Part shown: positions 26,501-53,482 of the stretch, one piece after another
Numbering within the stretch: the first letter of the stretch is position 1
How the letters are laid out: each line of letters opens with the position of its first letter
Assembly (NCBI RefSeq): GCF_037975245.1
Contig: NC_092564.1
Location: forward strand, 6,053,484-6,117,483
Direction: 5' to 3'
DNA length: 64,000 nucleotides
Source of the DNA: Apostichopus japonicus
Taxonomy: Eukaryota; Echinodermata; Holothuroidea; Aspidochirotida; Stichopodidae
The notes under the pieces: generated by a model
Seen by the model: only the letters and a program-made list of their open reading frames with translations
What the model was told of the DNA's origin: nothing
The model's database searches: none
Translations under genes and position numbers: made by a program

Positions 26501-26775
26501 CTTCTGCCCCCATATTTTCAAAGTAATGGGGGACGGGGGGGGGGGTAGTAACTCTTCTGACCCACCTGTTCCTATACCCTTATATAGGTAAAAGTTGTAG
26601 CACACGGAATCTTGAATACTATATTATTTGCCAATTAGGAACAAGGGTCGTGTCATTAAGTTACGTTATGCTTGTGTAGGGTGTTGTATGGTGTAACGGG
26701 GGGGGGGAGCCTTTGGCTCCGGTAAGTTTAAAGCCGGTGTCTATGGTGCCGTCGCATGGGACAACTTCAACATCA
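20510..26775. other. Intergenic or 5' region between TBC1D5-like and membrane-protein genes
   Basis: No coding exon was recognised. It should contain the promoter and any non-coding first exon of the TBC1D5-like gene, but I could not place either. It holds C runs (about 22201-22213, 24660-24673, 25524-25534), a polypurine tract (24125-24315) and a stretch rich in TAGGCCTA-like words near 23448-23525. A fragment near 25260-25340 ends in GCGACGCCACTGG, which resembles the end of a TIR element. The rest shows nothing I can name. Confidence 0.5.
24125..24315. repeat. Polypurine GGGAAGG-type tract
   Basis: About 190 bp of almost pure A+G built from GGGAAGG, GGAAGGGG and GGGGAGGG words. It is simple sequence, and the proline-rich minus-strand frames across it are artefacts. 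Confidence 0.85.
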
Positions 26776-26990
26776 AGTGTTAGCTCAGTGGTTAACGCCG
26801 GTGCCTTCCAATCATAAGGTCCCCGGTTCGAGTAACTCCAAGATTAATGTATGTCGTCAAGTTACAGAGTTGTTGACAATTGACAATTCATAATCATAGA
26901 CGTTAAATATGAATCTAAGAGACTGACTTCGGTCAGCTTGCGGCTTTGATAAGCCAATGAGGCTTCTTCGCGAGTTACTGTACATAAAAA
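26776..26990 (+). mobile_element. tRNA-derived SINE, family A, copy 1
   Basis: The head TGTTAGCTCAGTGGTTAAC has the tRNA A-box (TAGCTCAGTGG), and CCCCGGTTCGAGTAACTC has the B-box (GGTTCGAG). The body contains AAGAGACTGACTTCGGTCAG and AAGCCAATGAGGCTTCTTCG, both shared with the copies at 43085-43307 and 58428-58649. The 3' end is diverged after CGCGAGTT. Pol III internal promoter boxes and three dispersed copies support a SINE. Confidence 0.85.
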
Positions 26991-27301
26991 CCTATCCTTT
27001 GCCTGACCCCTACCACCATTCCAAATCCCTGGGTCGGTGTTTAATAATATGCTGTAAATTTTATACATTCTAACGCATTATTCTACTTTTAGGGGTGTGG
27101 GGTGGGGGTAATGGAGGAGGGGGGTGATACCTTTTTTTTCTCATCGTCATTTTCTGTCGTATGTTCGGTGCATGGTCAATTTAAAGTCTAAGTAACTTCG
27201 TAAAGAGTTTATATAAGCTTGTTGGATCACAATTGTATTACTAACTAAACTCTTTACCATTCTATATAATACCCAAGGAACTTAGACGACTAGCCTTCAA
27301 G

Positions 27302-42222
<14,921 letters not shown>

Positions 42223-42600
42223 TTAATTCATTCGCTTTGAAAAGTACATCCAGTTGAATCAAAGGAATTATATTTCGGATCCAGATTTATCATCTCAGTT
42301 ACATTTTGAAGATCATCGGTACGATATTTATATCGAGAAATATGCTAGAAAGTCGACAAATATGCAAGGAAGGCTAAGGAAGCACAGTGATGGTCACTTA
42401 TTATCAAACTTCAAGAAGCACAGGAACAAAACTGGTCCATTTGCCTATTTTTCTCTCTAATCTTTAAATTGATGTACATACAGTAAAAGATTGTTTTTCT
42501 ATTTGCTTTAAGACGGATTCATGTTTTGATTTAAAGTTTCGCAATCACAGAGAAATTGTTCTGCATTGATTTGTTGTAACATCTTATGTAATAAATAAAC
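42223..42600 (+). other. 3' UTR and polyadenylation signals of the membrane-protein gene
   Basis: The stop at 42220-42222 is followed by about 370 bp of untranslated sequence with two overlapping AATAAA signals at 42590-42595 and 42594-42599. Cleavage would be expected shortly after 42610. Confidence 0.6.
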
Positions 42601-43084
42601 AACGATGTCTCGCAGTTTACTTCATACGTCTTGGTTTATGAGAAAAGAAAATTATGAAATAAACACACCTTTCTTATCTTTTGGTGACGGAAAAAGGTAA
42701 CCGTATAATTTTTATTATTTTGACTAAACTGCTTTTTTGTTGTTTTCTCCTTCACATATTTTGCGGTATTTCTGTTATTTGTGTGTGTTGTTGACTCCGT
42801 TGTATTCTATTAGTACGTAACGTATTCGAGTACACACTATGAAATCACATGTTTTGTGTTTGAGAGTTGCGGTCAGGAATAAGCGTACAAAGTTCGCTGA
42901 TATAGGAAAACGGAAATAATAATTTTCAGTAATTAAAATATACTAATCCGTATATTTACAAGTGATTTTGTCTTTTAGTTAATATGATGCTTCACTAGAT
43001 ATATAATCGTCCATATCTTGGCGGGTAAGGACGTAATAGGGGCCGGACTTATAACTGGCAACATTGTATGTATGTATGTATATT

Positions 43085-43307
43085 AGATCCTCCTGCAAGC
43101 AGGAACTCGCGAAGAAGCCTCATTGGCTTATCAAAGCCGCAAGCTGACCGAAGTCAGTCTCTTACATTCATATTTAACGTCCATGATGATGAATTGTTAA
43201 TTGTCAACAACTCTGTAACTGGACGACATACATTAATATGGGAGTGACTCGAACCGGGGACCTTATGATTGAAAGGCACCGGCGTTAACCACTGAGCTAA
43301 CGCTCCA
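43085..43307 (-). mobile_element. tRNA-derived SINE, family A, copy 2
   Basis: On the minus strand it begins GAGCGTTAGCTCAGTGGTTA and has the GGTTCGAGTC B-box; the body contains AGAGACTGACTTCGGTCAG. It ends CCTGCTTGCAGGAGGATC with a (CATA)n-type tail. CAACAT occurs just outside both ends and may be the target duplication. Confidence 0.88.
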
Positions 43308-43989
43308 ACATGTGCACACGTGATATCGGACCTATCTTTCTAGCTCACGGTTTGTGTTCAGTGACCATTGTTAAAATGAAGATATTATCTGATATACGAG
43401 TACAGAATGGCTGACGTGATATGAGAATGAGTTTTAAGTTCATTATCAACATTTCGTTCTCTGCTCGGCCTTCCAGCTTCTATGATGTACAGTAACTGTT
43501 CTATTCGAATCTAGGTACACTGAACTAGACAAATTTATGTTCTTCATCCCGTGATTACAGTTTCGATGAAAAGAGAATAAGGTACAAACAAGGGATCAAT
43601 TCGGTGAAGTAACGTTAATTAGGTCTTTCTTGTCCAAATCCTTTCTTAAATGAGTGTCTTTTCTTAATAAAGTTATCTTGGGATCAACAACTTTTTTTGT
43701 CTTCCAACATCGTTTCATAGAGTCACATATAGATACACAAAAATGCACTCCCGCTATTACGTTTTGGTTTCAATATCATGAAATATTTTTCAATTCATTA
43801 TACCAACTCATGTTTAATTTTGTCATTTTTCTTAACTACAAAATGTAGTTGACTTAATGAAATAACTATACTAATAAGTTATACGAAATTGCTGTAAGGG
43901 TTATTTAGCGATATTATGTGCGTACACACATTTTATTCCGTATAAATGTTCACATTTCTATTTCTCACTCACGATTTACCCACAAATTT

Positions 43990-44302
43990 CACCCGATACA
44001 CAGCACAGAGAACACAGTAACTATACTATTAATCTTAAAATTTGTACCACAGTAAAAACTGGATCGTGCTAAAAATCGGTAGCATGTGCATATTAGGATT
44101 ACAGTAAGAACTGAGGATATGTGTAATCGCAACAAATCCAATTTGATGCATTTTTGCGGATTACACATATCCTCAGTTCTTACTGGAATCCTAATAGCAC
44201 GTGCTACTGATTTATCAGATTTATCAGCACGATCCAGCTTTTACTCTGCTACATAGTTTTAAGATTTATAGTAGTGACTGTAATATCTGTGTGTATCGGC
44301 TG
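43990..44302. mobile_element. Foldback MITE-like element, copy 2
   Basis: It is 313 bp and has the same internal inverted repeat as the copy at 34845. The ends are CACCCGATACACA and TGTGTATCGGCTG, flanked by a perfect 7-bp direct repeat CAAATTT. No open frame of note. Confidence 0.85.
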
Positions 44303-45301
44303 CAAATTTGCTTAAATTTCCCTATGTAGCCTCTAATATGCTACAACCCCAAGTTTTAATGGATGTAAAGTTAGCTTCTGGCCAATGAATGACATGCAAA
44401 AGTTAACATATATTCGCTCAGATTTGGAATCATCTCTCTGATTTGCCTTGTATTTTTTTCTGTTAAGTTTACCTAAAACCTTGGAAAACGTTTGTATGGC
44501 GAAAGCTGTTCTGGCTTTAATAATAACAAAATATACCAACATTTCATAATAAGTATCCAATTTATTTATTTAACATCATTATTGCAGGCAATGTTACGTC
44601 GCATGAATATAACTTCGTCACTTTTGCTCATGATAGATTATAACGAAGGAGCTGTAATAAGGATAATATCTGCCGTGATTGGGATAATCTTGCTATACAC
44701 CGATGCAAGAGATTAAGCTAAAGCCCAGCTAGACCTAACACTAATCTTATCAACTGAAATTTAACGATACGGTCGTCATGGAGATAATCAACAAATGCAG
44801 AGAGTTTTGATCGTCGTGTACCTAATATTAGGCCTTTTTGAAACCAAACGAGAAATTCTCTTGTAATTTTAGGATCATGGTGTTGACAAATATCTTCTTT
44901 TTTCATATAAATTTCCGTGAAAATGTGAGAGTAACTTAGTCTAAGGGATACATTATTTTTATGATATATTTTTTATTAACTTAGATGAAATGTTTTGTAT
45001 TTTGATTCAGGTATAATGATTTTTCGGTATAGGAGAAAACAGAGTGCTTTCGTGTGATTTACAACGCTCAATAAAGTAAAACAAAATAAAACGAATATAC
45101 ATGAAATCATTCGCATTCTACTTAAGAAAAAAGAAAATTGTTTTTAGGTTGTCTGAGTATACAACAAAAAGTAAATAATAAATCGTGAACCACTGTATCC
45201 AAACAAAAAGCCCCAAATTTTGCTAGGATGGAATAAAATGTGACGTGGTAGGAAGGGAAGGGAAGGGGGGGGGGGGAGGAATATATAAGGCGACGTCATA
45301 A

Positions 45302-45304
<3 letters not shown>

Positions 45305-45351
<47 letters not shown>

Positions 45352-45393
45352 CGACGTAATAACACTATATATATATATATATATATATAAATT

Positions 45394-45477
<84 letters not shown>
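45305..45477. repeat. Compound (TA)n microsatellite
   Basis: Three (TA)n blocks are separated by short unique words, including a repeated AAGGCGACGTMATAACACTA unit near 45285 and 45347. The block directly abuts repeat B copy 1. Confidence 0.95.
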
Positions 45478-45655
45478 ACCACTAACCACTAGGCTATGGA
45501 CGCTGATTGTATGTCCAGAGGTTCGAAACCGGTAAGAAGGTCGTAATTCCACTGTAGGCGTTTGTCACCTGTATCGAACATTACTAGTTCTGTTTTTGGT
45601 GACATATTTTGCCTTACTCTAGAGATCAAACATGATGCTAACCAACTCGAAATCA
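45478..45655 (-). mobile_element. Repeat family B, copy 1, broken at its tRNA-like module
   Basis: On the minus strand it shares GAGTTGGTTAGCATCATG, GGCAAAATATGTCACC, CAAAAACAGAACTAGTAA and TCGAACCTCTGGACATAC with copies 2 and 3. It stops in the tRNA-like A-box (CATAGCCTAGTGGTTAG) and runs straight into (TA)n. Confidence 0.75.
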
Positions 45656-45744
45656 TTTGTGATTCCTAAAGCCAGATCTCGAACGAGATACTTTGAACAG
45701 ACTTTATGTTAATGGAATGGAGGTAAACGACAAAGGCAAATGAA

Positions 45745-46000
45745 TATATATAAATGAAAACGTAATGAGTTGGAAAATCCAGAACAGTGAAAAAACTTCC
45801 AGCCTCCACCGGGATTCGAACCCGGTCCTCCCGCTTTGTACGCGGACACCCTAACCACTAGGCTATGGACGCTGATTGTATGTCCAGAGGTTCGAAACCG
45901 GTAAGGAAGGTCGTTATTCCACTGTATGCGTTTGTCACCTGTATCGAACATTACTAGTTCAGTTTTTGTACGCGGACACCCTAACCAACTAGGCCATGGA

Positions 46001-46002
<2 letters not shown>
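45745..46002 (-). mobile_element. Repeat family B, copy 2, plus a partial extra tRNA-like module
   Basis: The minus strand contains AGCGTCCATAGCCTAGTGG (A-box), then GGACCGGGTTCGAATCCC (B-box and T-arm), then TGGAGGCTGGAAG and CCAACTCATTACGTTTTC. At its far end, 45967-46002 is a second partial copy of the tRNA-like module, which abuts another (TA)n tract at 46003. Confidence 0.8.

Positions 46003-46036
<34 letters not shown>
46003..46036. repeat. (AT)n microsatellite
   Basis: A short (AT)n tract directly joined to the tRNA-like module of repeat family B. Confidence 0.9.
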
Positions 46037-46038
<2 letters not shown>

Positions 46039-46279
46039 TATAATACACTAAATGACTGCCTAATATAAACAAATGATAAATGAACAAGTAGCTTGGAGAA
46101 ATAAAGATGACAAAGTTTAAGTTCGAACGGGATTCGGGTTTTGCCAATGTTGATTCAATATCATTGAATTTTAATATAACACTATGTTGGCATTTCACCT
46201 CAAAAGTTGAGAAAATGGCAACCCCATTGACACAATGTTTAAATCATGATATCTACCAAACGGAACAAGATTTTTCTTA

Positions 46280-46285
46280 TTTATT
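46280..46285 (-). terminator. Polyadenylation signal of the RING/B-box gene
   Basis: TTTATT on the plus strand reads AATAAA on the minus strand, about 76 bp past the stop codon of the gene at 46361-48190. Confidence 0.5.
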
Positions 46286-46360
46286 TTGTGAGGATTTGTT
46301 CATCAACATGGATATTATTACTAACTACACTACTGGTAATTTCTTATTGTTTGGCGTTTC

Positions 46361-48190
46361 TTAATCAAAACTTTCACCGAGACGAAGTTTCGAGTTAAGT
46401 TTAGTTGATTTTATTGGGCTTTTCAGCGACGCAGAATAATTAAGTGTTGATACTCTCGCAGTTCTCGACGTCTTCCTCGGAGTTGAGAGCAACGCCTTTG
46501 CTTCACCGGCATCGTCACCCCTGGCATTCATTGAGGAGAAGTTCCTCAATATCCTGAGTCTACCATCTTGGAAGCAGACGACGATATCGTGATCCCAGCA
46601 GCTTAATCCTGCTGGAATTCCTGTTTCCAGACTGCTGCCGACAGCAACGACAAACGTGCGTTTAGATTCATGCTCTTGAGCGGTGATGTTCCATACTGCG
46701 TAGACGACATCTTCTTTCCGGATCTCAGATGACAACCAAAGGATAAACACATCTCCAAATCTGTTGCTTGTCACAGATATCGGAATAGCTTCATCAGACT
46801 TACCGAATGTTAATGTGAAATTGTACTGCTCCAGACTACTCAGGGACACTTCATGAAATGATCTGACTATTGACGAACCAGCATCGCAAATGACAAGACT
46901 CATCTCTATGGGACGAACTGCCATGTCAGTTATGACGTTTGACAGCCTCCCTAAAGCAATATCCTCCTCATGCTTACCATTCCATCCAAACGCGGTCAAC
47001 ATCGAATTACCGGTAGAGGAAGTTATGACCATAAATTTGTTGTCGATGTAAGTTTCCTTACCTATACAAACAACGGCGGTCATACCAGAATTAGTAGATG
47101 GTAATTGAAGGCAGAATTGACTTGTTGATTTCATGGGGCAACCATCGCTTCTCAAATCAAGCTTGAATTGGAAAAGTTTGTCTCCAACTCCCACCCAAAA
47201 CCAAAGCTCATCTAACAGTCGATAACTTTGATGGCAAAGAACTGCTCGAGAATTAACACTATCCAACTTAACGATGTGTGACCATTCCACCTTATTTAAA
47301 TCAGAGGCGTTGAATGAATAAATGCATAGGTCTTCACCCCCACCTAGACGCTCATCGACTACCAGCAACAGCTGTTTTGGTAAAGCCCACAAAACTCCAA
47401 TAGCTCTACCAAGCCAGTCTTCGAAATGTGTCGGTGGTGTGGACATGGTAACGGACAGCCTGACTCTTGGTAGCTCACATCTCAATGAGGAGAATGGTCT
47501 CTCGATGTATCTCTTACACCCGGTGGCTGGAAGATTTTCCGAGGAAGACTCCTTTTCGATGACAGATCTCAGATAATTGGTAGATTTTTTACTGTCAATC
47601 CCACCAGCCGAAGCCTTTTTCTTCAAGTCGTTGACTATGTTGTAGGTGTCTTTGAGTCTTGACTGCTCCGATGACAAGTATATTCGAAACATTTCGTGTT
47701 GTTGGTCAACAATACGGTCAGATATCTCTTGAATTTCTCTGTTGATTATATCTGTTTGTTTCCGTAGACCTCTTAAAATGTTGTAAGAAGTATCCTCTAG
47801 CCGTTTGTGTGCGATATGGACATCTTGGAGAGCTTCGAAGAGGTCCTTAAAGTGGTCTTCCGTTTCGTTCTTCTTGTTGAGCAATATGTGACCAAAATGT
47901 GGACGATGTTCTAGCATGGTGCATACCCTACAGATCATGGATGCACACAGATGGCAATAAATGTCAAGTGGCTGTGCGTGGTATTTGCATAGCGTTCCAC
48001 TTAGTTGTTGGTAGCGAGTACTAGCAACCAGAGCATAGAGGGTAGAATGTCTGCAACTCGGACAAGGCATGAAACCAAACTGATTCCTGGTTATTTGAAA
48101 CAAACATTTGGAGCAGAACCCATGGCCACACGAGAGGCTTTTCAACTTGACCGTTTCATCCGAATTTTCGCATCCAGAACAAGATTCCAT
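46361..48190 (-). CDS. RING-type, B-box (TRIM-like) E3 ubiquitin ligase candidate, 609 aa
   Basis: The ATG at 48190 has A at -3 and G at +4. Residues 4-46 form a RING finger with zinc ligands C4, C7, C21, H23, C26, C29, C43 and C46. Residues 68-101 form a B-box (C68, H71, C79, C82, C87, C90, H95 or H98, H101). Residues about 105-215 are heptad-rich and fit a coiled coil. This RING, B-box, coiled-coil order is the TRIM layout, so ubiquitin ligase activity is the expected role (family knowledge). Residues about 235-560 are rich in beta-type segments and may form a propeller, but I see no clear NHL or SPRY signature. The tail (about 575-600) is basic and Ser/Thr-rich. The coding region is one exon; CCACCTCTCTACAG just upstream (to 48227) is a strong acceptor, so an intron lies in the 5' UTR. 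Confidence 0.9.
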   Translation of the reverse strand: MESCSGCENSDETVKLKSLSCGHGFCSKCLFQITRNQFGFMPCPSCRHSTLYALVASTRYQQLSGTLCKYHAQPLDIYCHLCASMICRVCTMLEHRPHFGHILLNKKNETEDHFKDLFEALQDVHIAHKRLEDTSYNILRGLRKQTDIINREIQEISDRIVDQQHEMFRIYLSSEQSRLKDTYNIVNDLKKKASAGGIDSKKSTNYLRSVIEKESSSENLPATGCKRYIERPFSSLRCELPRVRLSVTMSTPPTHFEDWLGRAIGVLWALPKQLLLVVDERLGGGEDLCIYSFNASDLNKVEWSHIVKLDSVNSRAVLCHQSYRLLDELWFWVGVGDKLFQFKLDLRSDGCPMKSTSQFCLQLPSTNSGMTAVVCIGKETYIDNKFMVITSSTGNSMLTAFGWNGKHEEDIALGRLSNVITDMAVRPIEMSLVICDAGSSIVRSFHEVSLSSLEQYNFTLTFGKSDEAIPISVTSNRFGDVFILWLSSEIRKEDVVYAVWNITAQEHESKRTFVVAVGSSLETGIPAGLSCWDHDIVVCFQDGRLRILRNFSSMNARGDDAGEAKALLSTPRKTSRTARVSTLNYSASLKSPIKSTKLNSKLRLGESFD

Positions 48191-48226
48191 AATGACGTTT
48201 GGATGTTTTCTTAATTTGTGTTCAAT
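48191..48226 (-). other. 5' UTR part of the coding exon, with 3' splice site
   Basis: On the minus strand the exon is expected to begin at 48226, directly after the pyrimidine-rich CCACCTCTCTACAG. The upstream non-coding exon and promoter were not located. Confidence 0.6.
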
Positions 48227-49747
48227 CTGTAGAGAGGTGGAAATATTTTAATCATGAAAATTAATATAGTTTACTCATTGATTAATTGATCTCTATTGAT
48301 AAATGAAAGAAGAAAAGAGATTCAAAAGAGAGAAGGATAAATATGGTTTGATCCATCGATATAAGAATGAAAAGATGGGTTGTGAGGGTTGCGTGGATTG
48401 TTGGATGTTGCGTGGATAAGTTAATTGATGGACCATTGGTATACATCATGGGATTAATTTATTATTGGATTGGATGAATGACAACATGAATGGATGACTT
48501 GATCTAGGTTGATTTCGTAACGAGAAAGTGTTAACAGTATGAACTGATATTTGATTTCATAAGTAACACTATAGTTTACGATTCCAGCGATATATATAGG
48601 GTATGCTCGTGCATCTAAAAAGGGATTCTTGGACCAGATTAAGACTTCTATTATCCTCATTTCCAAACTACAGAAACATAATCGACACGTAGAAGATCTA
48701 AAACCTATTTTATTTATAGATTTCATAAATACTTAAATATAAATCAAATGTTACCATCCGGATCCCTGACTCTACATAAACTTCAGTGTAGGGGTGAGGT
48801 TGGTTTGATGATGGGGGGGGGGTGGGAGGAGTGCTGAGAAGGTCTGGATTACTTCATAGTTGACACCCTAGTCTATTGTTAGAAGGAATGTATGTCATAT
48901 TACCATCAATCATATTGCTAGAAACTGTCCTTACTAATCAACGTTTAATTTGAACTCTCTACTGGTGCGTTAGAATAAGCTCAGCAACGTGAAAATACTT
49001 GACAAGATATGCTGTACTCCGTCAGCAAGCAACTAGGAAAGTGTCTCTGAAGATACAGAGACTATTCTGTTGTGATTTATTCATAAAAGAGAAATGATAA
49101 CTTACGTGATTCCACTATGATGGCCTCTGCAAAGGCACAGTTCGTCTTTCTAAAATTATACCAGTTGGCTTGATGAGAAGGAAGTGCTCGTTAGGTACAA
49201 AAAAAGTTACCCTTTTGACGCTACCGACTGATCTGTGGAAAGGCTTTGGTATATAACCTTATGTAATACATATTAAGTGTTTTGTCAACTTGATCCTCTT
49301 TAGACTTTGGAACTGTGTTATCCCTACAATTACACTTTACCTCGATATAAGCCTGGAGAACACACTAGATGGCAAACTTCCTTCTGTCTACCAGGTGCAA
49401 AGTCCATAAAATAGCTTTGATGGCACCATAACCATTTAATGTATTCTTCAAAATATAAATGTTGACCTTTTGCAAAAGGCTATCGCAAAATCTGTGATGA
49501 TAATATATATGTTGTCTTCCAGTGTACTCTGTATGGTTGTACTTGTGAAGTTACTTCTGAAACGTTTAAGGTATAAATAGACTTATAGTCATGGTTTGGT
49601 TGTACTCAACATTTGGATATTCATATTAGCGAGCTATATTAAACATGTAGTGCAACCACTGAATATTATGTGTCCGATACAGTTGATTTTATGTTTGATA
49701 TTGTCATTTTTTTAGAATACCTAATGCCTTAATCTCATCATTCGTGG

Positions 49748-49789
49748 TGCCCTTTTGTTCGACTAAAGTGCCCTTTTGTTCGACTAAAG
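49748..49789. repeat. 21-bp tandem duplication
   Basis: GTGCCCTTTTGTTCGACTAA plus one A occurs twice in a row without a mismatch. Confidence 0.9.
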
Positions 49790-49839
49790 TAACAGATTAT
49801 TTTTTTCATGTACCTTTATGTTGCATGTAATGGCCGTGC

Positions 49840-50165
49840 GGTACAATGCTATCACATCATTTATTGTACCATATAAAGCTACACAGTGTACTGCAACATA
49901 AACAGCACAAAGCATCATACAAATTACAAAAATAATATACACAATACAATGCAAAATGTTCAACACAATACAATGCAAAATATACAATACAATACCACGC
50001 AACATATACAGCAATATAGTACAATGCAACATGTACATTAATAAAATACAATGCAACATATACAATACAATACGATACAACATATACCGCATTATAATAC
50101 AATGCAATATACACAACATTAGAATACAATGCAACATATACAAAACAAAGCAAAATATACAGCGT
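49840..50165. repeat. Degenerate ATACAATGCAACAT minisatellite
   Basis: About 320 bp of imperfect repeats built from ACAATGCAACATATACA-like words. The cysteine/tyrosine-rich frames across it are artefacts. Confidence 0.8.
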
Positions 50166-50609
50166 GAACTCTAAGGTTAAGCAAGTTAAAAGTCGCTAAA
50201 GGGGTTGTCCCAATTTGTGTAGGCTTCTGATAAAGTGTTGTTGTATTTATGAACTGCTTACTATCGGTACGTTTGCTCCTCTAAACCTCCTGGAAACGAA
50301 TCAATAACCCTGGGTTGTTCCCCATCCTCTTAACCACTACTAAGTTTGCATATCTTATAGTTTAATTTATTTTTTTGATTAAAGAGTACAACAAGATGCT
50401 ATTACTGTTTCCTTAGCTCATCCGTCGTGAGCCAGTGCTACAAAAAAATCACGATGTCAAACTAACCAAGTAATTTGCAATAGCGCCATGATAATTCAAG
50501 CTGATGTCTTAACGACAATTATTCAACGTTAGTGATTTAACTATCAGTTAGATTATGTTAAGATTATGACACACACACAATAAATATACAACTACATATA
50601 CAAATATAC

Positions 50610-50612
<3 letters not shown>

Positions 50613-50660
<48 letters not shown>
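50613..50660. repeat. (TA)n microsatellite
   Basis: Uninterrupted (TA)n of about 48 bp. Confidence 0.95.
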
Positions 50661-50666
<6 letters not shown>

Positions 50667-51654
50667 AAATACCGTACCGGATCATTGCAATTAATCAAAC
50701 CAAAGCACCTCACTAAATTTCTTAACGAAATAAATACCAATGATAGAATTATGAATGATGTTATTTTAACTCAGTCTCTCTCAAATATAAATAAATAAAT
50801 AAAATAATAAAAAGAAAAAAAAAGAAGAAGCAATCGATACTTTAAAAAAATCGATTTGTTTTCCTTATCTTAGTATTTTGAATGAAAGCTTGACAACTTT
50901 TCTTTTATATTGTTTCGTAAAATTATTATGACGTAGATATGTTGGATACGAGGAAGGGTGCCGTTAGAAATGTTGTCCGAGGTTGTATAGAACTAGTAAA
51001 GACGTCATTGGCGATGTTGCTGCTTCAAAAGTTGTTTCCTGTTAATTGCTGGCTAGACGTCAGTTAGCCCTCTGATGTTATGGTAGTAATGTTATTGCTA
51101 CAGCTATACCGGTATGTATACGGCAGAGATATTCTCTGCTCGCTAACTTCAATCTAACGCCAGGTGCGCATGCAACAGTGTCGAAACGTGGCTGGTAAGC
51201 TACGAAGGCGAAGCTAGCCACGTGCCTTTGCCCACAGATCGGGCACATCTATTTGCCCTTAAGCAATCATTTTCATGACATTTGTATAGAAAGCGTTATT
51301 TGAATGAGGTGATATTAATTTACGAAAATAAAAAAAATAATAATAATAATAATATAAAAAAATCTTCTATTCTCTACGAGCTAAGTAAAACCACAATAAA
51401 TAAACCAACAGGGTATCATTAGACGGGGAGCACGTTTCCTGTAATTTGAGACGAGAATTTTTAAACTTAAATTGTGTCGGAGTTTTTTAAAATTGACCGG
51501 TTATTGGGATGTATATATTTAAAAGTATGCCATAGGCGGTTTTCCGTTTACTGTCTATATGGATATGATTGAATTCGGAATAGTGAAAATTTACTTTTCT
51601 ATATTAACTCCGTGTACAAGTTGACTTAAGGATGACATTAGTGTGGTTTTAGTA

Positions 51655-51736
<82 letters not shown>

Positions 51737-51746
51737 ATACAAATAC

Positions 51747-51785
<39 letters not shown>
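51655..51785. repeat. Compound (TA)n microsatellite
   Basis: About 130 bp of (TA)n, interrupted by GTATATG and ACAAATACATATACA. Confidence 0.95.
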
Positions 51786-51789
<4 letters not shown>

Positions 51790-53482
51790 TATATTAAACA
51801 TTTGCGTGTATTGTCTGAATGTGGATCGAAATTATATAGTAAAATACCTTTATGTATTAAAAAAAGTGTCAGTTATGAATTTGTAGTAACGACTATTTGC
51901 ATTCGACATGCATTATTGAATCAATTTAAGTAAATAATTTTATATCTAGAAATATCTATCCACATTTTTTGTATTAAACATAGGGGTGTTTGAAGGAATG
52001 AAGTATAGCAAAAAAAAGGAGCTAAGTTTGATACAGACTATTGAAAAACTCCCCCCACTCCCCCCCCCCCAAAAAAAAAACACACAACAACTTGAATGTC
52101 GAAAAATCATTCATCAATCTAGGCGGTTGAACTACTAAATTTAGCATACGCAAACCATTACCAATATTTTCCAATGCTTAACAAACATGCATATAAGTAA
52201 ATATGACTTCGAAGTCAATTTGATTAAACTAAGTAAATTGATACAAGTATAAAGCAAAGTAGTTGGGAAGTAATAAAAGGAAACTGGAAAAGGATCAAAG
52301 AATTTTTGTCTCGAATCGGAACCTTATGATAAAAAACAAACGTTTTGACTTCACTGGTCGAAATGCCGTACTATTTATAAATTTGAATTACAAACTTGTC
52401 AAATAAAAGGATAATATCGTATTATTGTGTGTCGTGATGTCTGTATGGTAATGGAAGCTGTGTGTTGCCTCCTAGGTTTTAACATAACCATTCTGACCAA
52501 ACTACGGGACATTTAGCATAACTATAGGCATGCTGAATCAAACTTAAAGATAAGTTTATGTTTCAATCATACGATTTGTTCCTTATCAGCGTGTTTGTAA
52601 CCATTGAATCCAACCCAGAAAACGTGTGTGTCCCACACATGTAGTAATGAACTGGTTTATTGGTTCGTTGGCAAACCTTTGAAGGTTAGTATTATCAGTC
52701 GTATAGTTAACTTAAAACAAAACTCTGTAACTTTGGAGAATATATATTGACAGAGCTATTAGAATTGTTTTTTTGACGAAATGAATTATTGATGCAACCC
52801 GTAAGGGAACCGACGTCATCAAACGAACTGCTAGCACAGAGAGTTCCAGACAGTTAAACATATTTTAAAAGGTGCCATGTTTAGCCCCTTGGAAACCAAA
52901 ATAGGTATAGGAATATATAATAGACTAAAAGCATTGTTAAAGTGGTATTTCATTATGTTACATAATTTCTCCTATTTTCATAGCACAATATGACTGCAGA
53001 GTATTCAAACGTAGACCAAGCTTTAAAAGTGATATTTGATAAGTCAAATATTCTTATATCGTAAATGTATTGCACAACAAGAAGCTAAGAATTTATTGCA
53101 GCATGCGCCTTAGGACATCTTACGTCAGTTGACGAAAAAAAAAAACATCTTTAATAATAAATAATTTTCAAAACATGAATGGCCTTTAAAAAATGATAAG
53201 CTGAAAGAAAAAAAAGAAAGAAAGAAAGAACGAAAAGGAAAGAAGAAAAACAAAGATAAACAAAAACAATAAAAAAAAAAGAAAAGAAAAACGGGAAAAA
53301 AGACAATGGGAGGAGAAAGAGAGAGGATAAAAACAAAGAGAAATACACAAACGAGAAAAAAGGTACAAGCAAAAATGAAACATAAATGAAAACTGAAAAA
53401 ATGTACAAAATACAAAAGAAACAGACAGAATAATCAGAGAAGATGAAAAATAAGACACAACAACAGAAAAAGAGTACGAATA

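Larger units (their letters stand above)
42601..46279. other. Intergenic region rich in mobile elements
   Basis: No gene was recognised between the membrane-protein gene and the convergent RING/B-box gene. It contains SINE A copy 2, foldback copy 2, two and a half copies of repeat family B and several (TA)n tracts, with unassigned AT-rich sequence at 43310-43980 and 44310-45240. Confidence 0.7.

Noticed and set aside
47322-47576. Plus-strand frame inside the RING/B-box gene
   Set aside because: It is a shadow of the minus-strand coding frame.
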